Source of the DNA: an uncultured Bacteroidales bacterium
GTDB taxonomy: Bacteria > Bacteroidota > Bacteroidia > Bacteroidales > Bacteroidaceae
Length of the DNA: 33,344 nt
Direction of reading: 5' to 3'
Assembly: GCA_902801425.1 (NCBI GenBank)
Contig: CADCIQ010000060.1
Location: 1-33,344 of the forward strand
A model generated the notes under the pieces. It ran no database searches. It was not told the DNA's origin and was given only the letters and a program-made list of their open reading frames with translations. The translations under genes and the position numbers were made by a program. Positions within the stretch are counted from its first letter, which is position 1, and each line of letters begins with the position of its first letter. Shown piece by piece: positions 9,079 through 16,166 of this stretch.

Positions 9079-9285
9079 GGCCTAAGGCCTCTCCCCCCGC
9101 CCTCCCCCGTAGGGAGGGAGCCTGTCCGCGAATGACCATCCGCTCAGCATACAAGGAGATTTAATTAACTATTACTAAATTTCGATTTTTTATCAGTCTT
9201 TTGCGCACTCCGGCTCCCTCCCTACGGAGGGAAGTCCGATGTTGATAACATCGGAGTATGTGCAAAGCGGGGGGAGAGGCCGTAC
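9079..9285. repeat. Inverted repeat pair, lipoprotein/ATPase junction
   Basis: The left arm at 9081-9124 (ggcctctccccccgccctcc and onward) and the right arm at about 9208-9285 (ending cggggggagaggcc) are inverted copies. The right arm is split by an inserted small hairpin, TCCGATGTT (9235-9243) with AACATCGGA (9247-9255). The right arm overlaps the 3' end of the lipoprotein gene and encodes its last 30 or so residues. Confidence 0.75.
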
Positions 9286-10323
9286 CTCATATTCTATTCT
9301 TTTCACCCCTCCCAGAAAAGGCTCAAAGATGCTAATAACTTCCTTGTCAAGCGATTTCAGATTAACAGAAACCTTCATCAAAATATTGGCTTCAGCTCCT
9401 TGAAGCGTCTCGACCTCAGTATCATTTCCACTCTGGATAATAAGCATACGACCTTGCACATTCCTGAGTTTCTCACGGAAACCACCGCTATTGAGCATCG
9501 TCATAAAATCCTTGTTTGACTCCATGACATGAATGATTTCCTCGCTATTGCCCTTTGCAAGGATATTCATCGCATTATCAATGCCTTGACGAATAAGGAG
9601 ATTATCAGAAGTAGTTCTGCCCATAAGGGTGAGTACGCTGTCATTTACGCTCACATCAGCCTTTAGCATAACATCATCGGTACTGGTGCCAGTAGGAGTA
9701 CCGATAAGGAAAGGCACAACAAGTTTCTTTGGCATCACACTTATGCTTGCAATGAGTGAAACCGGCGATTTTGCACCTTCTATTTCCTTGAAAATATCAG
9801 TTTCGCCAATGCCACGCTCAGGGTCGAGTGTGAGGTATCTCATAAGTCTCTTTGCCACCTTCTGTTCATCAGAAGCAATGACAGGTCCCACCGCCACAAG
9901 CGCGTCCTCATTATATGCCACGAGGAAATTCATGTTCACCACGGCATATTTGCAATTCTTCAGTTCCTTTGGCCCGGAAGCCTTGCCAGCCTTTGCAAGA
10001 GCAGAAATGAGATTGTCTATCTCATCATCATCCTTCACCTTTGCACACGCACCAAGACTACCGTCAGGAGCTGCAAAGAGATATACAGGCGCAGAAATAT
10101 CCACTCCCGAATTCTCTGATGATGTCAAGGCATCATCACCCATAAAAAGTTCAAGACTTGCCTTTGCCCTATCCTCAGAAGCGACTCGCACGATAGCCTT
10201 GCTCTGAGAAGGGATGGCATCATAGTAAAAAAATTCTTGATTGGTACATGAAGCCAAGAAAACAAAGCCTAACCAAGCCTTCCCAAAGGGAAGGATGTTT
10301 GATAGTAATTTCGCGAAAGGCAT
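9193..10323 (-). CDS. Lipoprotein, DUF4836-like
   Basis: From the ATG at 10323, a 376-residue lipoprotein: a hydrophobic leader ending in the lipobox L-A-S-C (Cys26), then YYDAIPSQSKAIVRV and a mixed alpha/beta body. The AIP.. opening and general pattern resemble the DUF4836 family of Bacteroidota; I am not certain of the family and no function is known to me. A TTG start at 10335 is possible. Residues about 8-19 of the leader are encoded by a dispersed genomic repeat. Residues from about 346 to the end are encoded by another repeat arm, so the native protein probably ended near YEVR. It is 22 bases after rsmE and upstream of the ABC ATPase, a likely co-transcribed set. Confidence 0.7.
   Translation of the reverse strand: MPFAKLLSNILPFGKAWLGFVFLASCTNQEFFYYDAIPSQSKAIVRVASEDRAKASLELFMGDDALTSSENSGVDISAPVYLFAAPDGSLGACAKVKDDDEIDNLISALAKAGKASGPKELKNCKYAVVNMNFLVAYNEDALVAVGPVIASDEQKVAKRLMRYLTLDPERGIGETDIFKEIEGAKSPVSLIASISVMPKKLVVPFLIGTPTGTSTDDVMLKADVSVNDSVLTLMGRTTSDNLLIRQGIDNAMNILAKGNSEEIIHVMESNKDFMTMLNSGGFREKLRNVQGRMLIIQSGNDTEVETLQGAEANILMKVSVNLKSLDKEVISIFEPFLGGVKRIEYEVRPLPPLCTYSDVINIGLPSVGREPECAKD
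10267..10300. repeat. Dispersed palindromic repeat inside a lipoprotein signal peptide
   Basis: 'cctaaccaagccttcccaaa' followed by gggaaggatgttt. The same unit is at 2862-2893 and 29592-29624. Here it is translated on the minus strand as NILPFGKAWLGF within the leader of the lipoprotein. The following 'cgcgaaaggcat' is also shared with 29639-29649. Confidence 0.8.
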
Positions 10324-10345
10324 TATAATTTTCAATTTTCAATTT

Positions 10346-11071
10346 TCAATTGGTTCTCGCTCCCAACTGCATCATCATCACAGCCGACAATGCTGCGGTC
10401 TCAGTTCTAAGTCTTGCAGAACCGAGAGATACTGATTTATATCCGGCAGCAACAGCCGCCTTAACCTCTTCTATGGAAAAATCGCCCTCTGGTCCGACAA
10501 GAACGAGAATCTCGTCATTATCAGAAATATCCATAGACTTTATTTCCTCGAAGAAATCAGTCCTTGGCACTTCATCATAGCAATGGCAGATAAAGCCCTT
10601 CGGATGCTGCTTAATGATATCCATGAAAGGAATCATCTCGTTTACAACAGGCATCCAAGGCTTACGACTCTGCTTAACGGCAGAAACCACAATCTTCTCC
10701 AGCCTATCCTTGCGCATCTGCTTTCTTTCAGAGAACTTGCAAAGCGGAAATGAGAACTCATCCACACCTATCTCCGTAGCTTTCTCCACCATCCACTCCA
10801 CTCGCTCCATCATCTTCGTTGGAGACATAGCTATATGCAGATGTCCTTTCCATCCTTTCTCCTGAGGAATGGTCTCAATGATACGATAGTGACAATGCTT
10901 CCCTTGGGCAAGAGTAACCTCTGCCCTGAAGAAAATGCCCTCACCATCCATAAGGAATATCTCATCGCCCTCAACGAGTCGGAGCACACGGATAGCATGC
11001 TGTGCCTCTTCCTGTGGAAGTTCATCAAGCCCACCAGCCTTAGGCACATAGAAATATCTTACTTCCTTCAT
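10346..11071 (-). CDS. rsmE: 16S rRNA (uracil1498-N3)-methyltransferase
   Basis: 241 residues, the normal RsmE length. The protein methylates U1498 of 16S rRNA using SAM. An N-terminal PUA-like domain starts MKEVRYFYVP and includes EEAQHAIRVLRLVEGDEI (about 21-38). The SPOUT/trefoil-knot domain ends with the diagnostic LVGPEGDFSIEEV (about 187-199) and LGSARLRTETAAL. Its start codon overlaps the stop of the preceding bifunctional nuclease gene by 4 bases (ATGA type), so the two are translationally coupled. Confidence 0.95.
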   Translation of the reverse strand: MKEVRYFYVPKAGGLDELPQEEAQHAIRVLRLVEGDEIFLMDGEGIFFRAEVTLAQGKHCHYRIIETIPQEKGWKGHLHIAMSPTKMMERVEWMVEKATEIGVDEFSFPLCKFSERKQMRKDRLEKIVVSAVKQSRKPWMPVVNEMIPFMDIIKQHPKGFICHCYDEVPRTDFFEEIKSMDISDNDEILVLVGPEGDFSIEEVKAAVAAGYKSVSLGSARLRTETAALSAVMMMQLGARTN

Positions 11072-11652
11072 CCCTTCGACCTCCTGTCAAGCTCTTCCTT
11101 TATATGCTTCGCGGTTTCGTATTCCTCGTTCTCAATAGCCTTCTCAAGCGATGTCTCAAGCATCTCCCTTGTAAGGGAATTGATAGGAATAGCTACTCCC
11201 GGCTGATTCTTCTTCAAAGGCACACTCTGATACTGCCACAACGTGCGCTCAGCATAGAGAGGCACATGCTTGTTGGCAAGAGTGAGCAGAACGCCCTCAG
11301 TAGCCTTCACAGGGAAGGTGGTGCCTGTACGCTCATCCTCAATCACAGCCCTGTAAATTCCATCCACCACATTGGTTACCACCACGCACAGCTTCAGGTC
11401 GGTCATATAGCTTATGATACCCATCAGAGCCTCAGGAAGAAGAGTCTTCCCGGCATTATCACCGAAGGAATGCACCAACTCATCATCCGTAGGTACCAAA
11501 CCTGTACGAAGGTCGAACTGAAACTTCGTAAACCTATCGCACACAATGCTCAGATGACGGGTTTCCTGCTCGTCAGTAAGACTGATGATGCCAATATCTG
11601 TATTGTTCACCATCAGCTGTATGCCCATATATTTCAGTTTTATTTTTTCCAT
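11068..11652 (-). CDS. Bifunctional nuclease family protein (DUF151) with C-terminal UVR motif
   Basis: 194 residues. The N-terminal about 130 residues match the DUF151/BFN domain (acidic IISLTDEQETRHLSIV near the start and the VVDGIYRAVIEDE region). The C-terminal helix pair LEKAIENEEYETAKHIKEEL (about 168-187) is a UvrB/UvrC (UVR) interaction motif. This combination is common in Bacteroidota; DUF151 proteins have been reported as RNA/DNA nucleases, but the role in this group is not established. It is the first gene of a coupled pair with rsmE. Confidence 0.88.
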   Translation of the reverse strand: MEKIKLKYMGIQLMVNNTDIGIISLTDEQETRHLSIVCDRFTKFQFDLRTGLVPTDDELVHSFGDNAGKTLLPEALMGIISYMTDLKLCVVVTNVVDGIYRAVIEDERTGTTFPVKATEGVLLTLANKHVPLYAERTLWQYQSVPLKKNQPGVAIPINSLTREMLETSLEKAIENEEYETAKHIKEELDRRSKG

Positions 11653-11663
11653 AAATATAATAA

Positions 11664-11813
11664 AAGCCCCTCACCTGCCCTTCGGGCATCCTCTCCCCAA
11701 GGGGCGAGGAAGAAGTAACATTTACTGCTTATGAGGTATTATTTGAGGATTAAATACTAACATCCCCCTCTCCCTTTGGGGAGAGGGTGTCCGTAGGACG
11801 GGTGAGGGGCCGT
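11664..11813. repeat. Inverted repeat pair between nupG-like and nuclease genes
   Basis: The left arm at 11668-11706 (gcccctcacctgcccttcgg and onward) and the right arm at about 11760-11812 (ending gacgggtgaggggcc) are inverted copies around about 50 AT-rich bases. The right arm lies inside the 3' end of the permease gene. The same arm family recurs at 30942-30988 and 31089-31139. Confidence 0.75.
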
Positions 11814-13051
11814 TTCGGTCTGAAAATAACCGCGAAAAGCACAAGCACGGCAAGCGAATAGCCAGCGAATACATACCATGACGTGCGCCAGCCGGCAATC
11901 ACATCGGTCACGCCCTCATTGAACACGAACGTATTTACTACGACCTGAGCAGAAAGTGTGCCAATCGTAGCACCAAGACCATTTGTCATTATCATAAACA
12001 ATCCCTGTGCCGAAGAACGTGTCTCTGCATCCGTGTTCTGGTCAACAAACAAAGCACCTGAGATGTTGAAGAAATCGAATGCCACACCATATACGATACA
12101 GCTCAACACCAGCATCCACAATCCTGAGCCAGGGTCTCCTGCCCCGAACAGCGCGAACCTCAATACCCAAGCAAGCATGGCTATCATCATCACATTCTTT
12201 ATACCGAACTTTTTTAGGCAGAAAGGAATGAGAAGGATGCAGCACGTCTCGCTTATCTGCGACAAGGATATGAGGATATTGGCATGCTGTGCCCCGAAGG
12301 TATCGGCATATTCCGCTACATCCTTGAAGGAAGTGATGAACGGATTCGCATATCCATTCGTTATCTGCAAACTCACGCCAAGAAACATGGAGAAGATAAA
12401 GAATATCGCCATCTTCTTTTTCCTGAACAGTCGGAACGAGTCAATGCCAAGTGCCTGAACAAGAGATGTTGAAGCCTCGCCTTCGGTCTTTCCATTGACT
12501 GGTGAAGCTGGTAGTGTGAGGCTATATGCAGCAAGCAGAAGGCTAAGACCGCCACTTACCAAGAACTGTCTGCTTGATGTCTGGAAACCGAGCAGGTCAA
12601 CCGCAATCATCGTACAGATGAAGCCTATTGTTCCGAACACCCTTATCGGCGGAAATGCCTTTACCGTATCATAGCCACTCATTGTCAGGGCATTGAATGC
12701 CACGGAGTTACTTAGCGCGAGGGTTGGCATATAGAAAGCCACACTCAGAGCATAGAGGGTGAACAGCATCCCTATACTGCATCCAGATGTCATGCCATAT
12801 ATTCCCGCTGCCCCCATGAACAAACCGGCAAGCAGATGGCAGAGCGAAAGTAGTTTCTGAGCAGGAATCCATCTGTCAGCCACTATGCCCATTATTCCGG
12901 GCATGAAAAGACTAACCACTCCCTGGATGCTATAGAACCATCCTATTATAGAGCCGAATCCTGCTTCTGCGAGATATGCTCCCATACTTGTGAGATATGC
13001 TCCCCAGACGGCGAACTCCAGATAGTTCATTATTATGAGCCTAAGTTTCAT
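11750..13051 (-). CDS. Nucleoside permease, NupG/XapB-type MFS transporter
   Basis: 433 residues with about 12 hydrophobic segments, matching the nucleoside:H+ symporter branch of the MFS. Marks are the start MKLRLIIMNYLEFAVWGAY, the loop D-R-W-I-P-A-Q-K (about 59-66), and the ALSNSVAF and PPIRVFGTIGF segments in the middle. It likely imports nucleosides at the inner membrane. The last roughly 20 residues (from about 413, RPLTRPTDTLSPKGEGDVSI) are encoded by a repeat arm rather than by family sequence. A strong promoter lies at 13122-13092. The downstream nuclease-rsmE set is 97 bases away and may share transcription. Confidence 0.86.
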   Translation of the reverse strand: MKLRLIIMNYLEFAVWGAYLTSMGAYLAEAGFGSIIGWFYSIQGVVSLFMPGIMGIVADRWIPAQKLLSLCHLLAGLFMGAAGIYGMTSGCSIGMLFTLYALSVAFYMPTLALSNSVAFNALTMSGYDTVKAFPPIRVFGTIGFICTMIAVDLLGFQTSSRQFLVSGGLSLLLAAYSLTLPASPVNGKTEGEASTSLVQALGIDSFRLFRKKKMAIFFIFSMFLGVSLQITNGYANPFITSFKDVAEYADTFGAQHANILISLSQISETCCILLIPFCLKKFGIKNVMMIAMLAWVLRFALFGAGDPGSGLWMLVLSCIVYGVAFDFFNISGALFVDQNTDAETRSSAQGLFMIMTNGLGATIGTLSAQVVVNTFVFNEGVTDVIAGWRTSWYVFAGYSLAVLVLFAVIFRPKRPLTRPTDTLSPKGEGDVSI

Positions 13052-13091
13052 TATATTATTTACGAATTTCTAATTGCCAAATACTTGAATG

Positions 13092-13122
13092 CAAAATTAC
13101 ACCAAAAAAATGAAACAACCAA
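13092..13122 (-). promoter_or_regulatory. Promoter of the nucleoside permease gene
   Basis: On the minus strand there is TTG (13122-13120), a 20-base spacer and TAATTTTG (13099-13092), about 40 bases before the ATG. It is divergent from the promoter at 13182-13189. Confidence 0.7.
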
Positions 13123-13181
13123 ATAAATCAAAAAAAAGTGAAGATTTTGCAAAATCCTTTTCAGTTCTCATATAAAATAAC

Positions 13182-13189
13182 TATATTTG
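13182..13189 (+). promoter_or_regulatory. -7 box for the barrel-like protein gene
   Basis: TATATTTG 23 bases before the ATG at 13212. The -33 element is weak (no TTG at the right distance). Confidence 0.5.
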
Positions 13190-13211
13190 CACCCAAAAGA
13201 CATTCAACATA

Positions 13212-13925
13212 ATGACACGACATACATTATTATATATGGCACTTCTCGCCTTGCCTCTTACCACCAACGCGCAAGAGACAACGACCGAACTTGCCGTGGA
13301 CGATATCACCTACCAAGCTCAGGAGTCGCCCACACAGGCTCTCACCCCACAGCTAAGCGCCCCCCCAACGCTCAACCTCCCTACCCTCACCGAGTATGGA
13401 CAGATGCCTAACCTCCACTTCCCTTACCTTGGATGGCATAACTGGCCTACATGGAGTTTGCACGAGGGCGTGAACGCTTCGCTCGGCTTGTCGGTATTCT
13501 CTACATTCGGGAGCGGCAACACATGGAGCGGAGCAGGCTTTTCTCAGAATGCCTCGCTGATGTACGCTATGCCTTTAGGCAAGAAATTCAGCGCAGCCAT
13601 AGGCGGATATATCAAGAACACATCATGGGCACATGATTCGTTCCGCAGCGCAGGACTATCAGCCATACTCAACTATCAGGCAAACGACCGTCTGAATGTG
13701 TATGCCTACGGACAGAAATCGCTTCTCAATAGCCGGCACATTCCCCTACCGCTCTATTATATGGAAGATATTTCCGACCGCATCGGCTTGGGGGCAGAAT
13801 ACAAGGTAACTCCTGCATTTTCAATAGGATTGAGCGTTGATTACAGCAGATATAAGGAGCCAAATCCGTGGTTTGAGCGACATAATGCGAGTTCAAAACA
13901 ACAAAATAGGGAATTTCCTCGATAA
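13212..13925 (+). CDS. Probable outer-membrane beta-barrel-like protein
   Basis: 237 residues. A signal peptide (about 1-20, MTRHTLLYMALLALPLTTNA) is followed by a proline-rich segment (about 37-60). After it come alternating aromatic/polar strands such as NASLGLSVFSTFGSG, KKFSAAIGGYIKN, RLNVYAYGQKS and AFSIGLSVDYSRY, typical of an outer-membrane barrel wall. I do not recognise a named family. The last residues (NREFPR) and the stop codon lie inside the terminator hairpin, so the native end may have been a little earlier or different. Confidence 0.6.
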   Translation: MTRHTLLYMALLALPLTTNAQETTTELAVDDITYQAQESPTQALTPQLSAPPTLNLPTLTEYGQMPNLHFPYLGWHNWPTWSLHEGVNASLGLSVFSTFGSGNTWSGAGFSQNASLMYAMPLGKKFSAAIGGYIKNTSWAHDSFRSAGLSAILNYQANDRLNVYAYGQKSLLNSRHIPLPLYYMEDISDRIGLGAEYKVTPAFSIGLSVDYSRYKEPNPWFERHNASSKQQNREFPR

Positions 13926-13943
13926 ATGAGGAAATTCCTTTTC
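13910..13943 (+). terminator. Intrinsic terminator overlapping a stop codon
   Basis: A perfect 11-base stem, GGAATTTCCTC (13910-13920) and GAGGAAATTCC (13928-13938), with a 7-base loop and a T-rich tail. The TAA stop of the barrel-like gene is in the loop. Confidence 0.8.
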
Positions 13944-13962
13944 TATTTTCATACTTTTTTAT

Positions 13963-13970
13963 TACCTTTG
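13963..13970 (+). promoter_or_regulatory. -7 box upstream of the 14077 lipoprotein gene
   Basis: TACCTTTG, giving a leader of about 100 bases. No clear -33 TTG. Confidence 0.45.
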
Positions 13971-14076
13971 CCAACGAATAAGGTAAAAAGACAAAAGGCA
14001 AGGCGAAAAAAACTTAGTCCTTATACCTTAGTCATTTAGACTTTTACAAACCCAAACATAAAAAAATAAGAAAGAT

Positions 14077-14655
14077 ATGAAAAAAATTTTATCTCTTTTA
14101 TCTGTAGTTATCATCGCCCTCAGCACATTTACTTCATGCGATGAGGACGTAATGATCAGCTCTTCTCTTAGAGGCACGTGGGAAGGTGACATGTACACCT
14201 ACCACGACATTAACGGACGCACTCAGCAAGTTACATACACCGAGATTATGTTTACCAGAGATCCTGGTGAATATACAACCGGCTATGGATATTGGATAGA
14301 CCATTTCAGCCGTCGCGCTGGTGACTATTACTACAGCCGTATCGAATGGGAGGTAAGGAACAAGACCATATACATTACCTTCAGAAACAGAAACGGCAAG
14401 AGCACTATCGAAATCTACGACTATAGTCTGAGCGGAAAGCACTTCAAGGGTTGGTTCAAGGATGGTATCAATACAAATACCGACTTCGACCTTATCAAGA
14501 CTCGCGATGATTATGACACCTATGACTCCGACTATGGCTATGGCGATGGCTACTACGACTATTACTATTCAAAGGCTACACGTAGCGCAGGTGATTCAGC
14601 CAAAGCAGAACTGCCAGAGCCTGTTCGCAAGTTCAAGAAGGTTGTCAAGAAATAG
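14077..14655 (+). CDS. Small tyrosine-rich lipoprotein of unknown function
   Basis: 192 residues. Signal peptide with lipobox T-S-C (Cys21), then SSSLRGTWEGDMY, an opening like that of lipocalin-like Bacteroidota lipoproteins. It continues with a beta-rich body (KTIYITFRNRNGKST) containing FKGWFKD. The C-terminal 45 residues change character: a Tyr/Asp/Gly tract (about 146-166) followed by a Lys/Glu tail ending KKVVKK. A lipocalin-type fold is a guess from the opening. A hairpin terminator follows at 14680-14720. Confidence 0.7.
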   Translation: MKKILSLLSVVIIALSTFTSCDEDVMISSSLRGTWEGDMYTYHDINGRTQQVTYTEIMFTRDPGEYTTGYGYWIDHFSRRAGDYYYSRIEWEVRNKTIYITFRNRNGKSTIEIYDYSLSGKHFKGWFKDGINTNTDFDLIKTRDDYDTYDSDYGYGDGYYDYYYSKATRSAGDSAKAELPEPVRKFKKVVKK

Positions 14656-14679
14656 CCTTACTCTTATCAAGGCATAAGA

Positions 14680-14720
14680 ATAGCGGTAATCCACCTCAAA
14701 CAGAGGTTGGTTACCGCTAT
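14680..14720 (+). terminator. Probable terminator hairpin
   Basis: ATAGCGGTAA (14680-14689) pairs with TTACCGCTAT (14711-14720), with an inner CACCTC/GAGGTT stem. There is no long T-run after it, so it may be a processing or stability hairpin. Confidence 0.55.
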
Positions 14721-14800
14721 TGCCGTAATATAACCTCAGTTCGATGAATTAAAGGCAACAGACAATAATCAACGAGAGCTCAACAAACTACACAAGTCCC

Positions 14801-15104
14801 CTATCTTACCACAGCCAATGCATCATCCGTGAGATACGCCCCATTGCGACGGATGGAAAGAAGCACCTCCGATGTCACCCAGCGCTTGAACTCCTTCGCC
14901 TGTGGAAGCTTAGAGGAAAGGATCAGAGCATAAAGACCGCTCTCGTTGATGAGCATTGTTTGAGCTTTGTAGTTAGAACCTGATCCCTGAATCAGGGATC
15001 AGGTTTTGTCCTCATCATCCACATGGTTAAGATTGTTGTACTTTAGTTTTATGCTATCGCTAACTTCCACGCCACCAGCCACATCAATGAATGACGATGG
15101 GAAT
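14801..15104 (-). pseudogene. Remnant of a BRO-N-domain antirepressor gene
   Basis: Read on the minus strand, one frame runs from about 15090 to the stop at 14801-14803 with a single internal TGA. It gives HVDDEDK, then the stop, then MLINESGLYALILSSKLPQ (from the ATG at 14956) and KEFKRWVTSEVLLSIRRNGA. These are the conserved middle and C-terminal segments of the BRO-N domain of phage antirepressors. The usual N-terminus is missing and there is no in-frame ATG behind the intact promoter at 15141-15111. The internal stop lies in a near-perfect 29-base palindrome (14977-15005). The surviving 51-residue open frame could be translated but is probably a relic of a prophage or mobile island. Confidence 0.75.
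14977..15005. repeat. 29-base palindrome interrupting the BRO-N remnant
   Basis: AACCTGATCCCTGA, one central base, then TCAGGGATCAGGTT. It introduces the in-frame TGA. It may be a small inserted hairpin, as at other sites in this window. Confidence 0.7.
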
Positions 15105-15110
15105 AGTACA

Positions 15111-15141
15111 CAAAGGTACTTATTCCCCTCCTATTTTTCAA
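15111..15141 (-). promoter_or_regulatory. Intact promoter in front of the BRO-N remnant
   Basis: On the minus strand there is TTG (15141-15139), a 20-base spacer and TACCTTTG (15118-15111). The promoter has outlived its gene. Confidence 0.65.
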
Positions 15142-15257
15142 ATAAATTCTACGGAAATTTTCAAACAATTTTTCATGCAGAAAATATGCGTTTTTATGCA
15201 ATGGAAAGAGCATGAAAAAATCCCAACCTGCCAAGCAAATCGGGATTATTTCCTGCG

Positions 15258-16076
15258 TTATTTCTTTTTGTATTTGTAAGTATATTCCAAGTCGTATTCC
15301 TCGAATAATTTTTCCCCTGTATTTATATAATGTTCATTTCGAATAGTACCATCATCATTATAAGTATAATTAACATGTACAAGTTCATAATCACGGTCAC
15401 AAACTTTGCTAACAAGTCTTCCCTGTGCGTCATATTCGTATGTATTTTCGTATGTATAACCCTTCTGTAAAGAATAATTGAAGTAGATTTCCTTTACTAT
15501 ATTACCAAGACTATCATACTCATACTCGTGCTTTTGATTAAGTGATCCATCCTTAAGATTGGTAGCTACTATTGTTTCAGTATTCCCACTGTAGCTGTAC
15601 GTTGAAACAAAGCCATAATCTTTGCTTATAGAGTCAACAATCTCGGTATGTTTTATAATCTTTCCATCCTGCGAAAATTCGTTTTTAACTGTAGTAACCA
15701 GTTGGTTCTTCGAGTTGTAACCATACGTTACCAAAGAAGAATTACCGTATTCATGCTTGAATAGTTCAACTAGATCATCATTTTTATATAATCTTGATTC
15801 AATCACTTCACCGTCAGCATTATGTGTATAGGTTTGTTTATATCCTAATGAAAGATCACGACTGACAAGCAGCCCTTTCTCGTTATACTCGAAACGATTA
15901 AACAGTTTCCCCTCATCGGAACGCTTACCATCCTTCCAGTCATAGCGAGTTATTAACTTTTCGGCAAGATACTTACCTTCACCGTTGATGCTTTCATCGT
16001 CATCGTCGTCACTTGAGCAGCTAACAAAGCCAAGCCCCAACACCAATCCAAGCAATAATGCAATGTTCTTTTTCAT
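15258..16076 (-). CDS. Lipoprotein with YD/RHS-like repeat strands
   Basis: 272 residues. The lipoprotein leader ends in V-S-C-S-S (Cys20), followed by an Asp-rich stretch (DDDDDE) as often seen in surface-exposed Bacteroidota lipoproteins. The body is a series of about eight short strand-turn units of the type 'EYNEKGLLVSR', 'THNADGEVIESR', 'EYDSLGNIVKE', 'EYDAQGRLVSK' and 'TYNDDGTIRNE'. This is the YD-repeat signature used by RHS and wall-associated proteins to build beta-shells. There is no toxin or cargo domain and the length is short, so this is probably a surface beta-structure of unknown binding role. It has its own good promoter. Confidence 0.78.
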   Translation of the reverse strand: MKKNIALLLGLVLGLGFVSCSSDDDDDESINGEGKYLAEKLITRYDWKDGKRSDEGKLFNRFEYNEKGLLVSRDLSLGYKQTYTHNADGEVIESRLYKNDDLVELFKHEYGNSSLVTYGYNSKNQLVTTVKNEFSQDGKIIKHTEIVDSISKDYGFVSTYSYSGNTETIVATNLKDGSLNQKHEYEYDSLGNIVKEIYFNYSLQKGYTYENTYEYDAQGRLVSKVCDRDYELVHVNYTYNDDGTIRNEHYINTGEKLFEEYDLEYTYKYKKK

Positions 16077-16116
16077 TTTCTGTTTTTTGTTTACAATAAA
16101 GTTTTTCTTTCGGCTG

Positions 16117-16147
16117 CAAAGATACGCATTTATTCCCTATTATCCAA
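16117..16147 (-). promoter_or_regulatory. Promoter of the YD-repeat lipoprotein gene
   Basis: On the minus strand there is TTG (16147-16145), a 20-base spacer and TATCTTTG (16124-16117), about 40 bases ahead of the ATG. Confidence 0.75.
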
Positions 16148-16166
16148 AATTAATCAGCTTTTTTCA

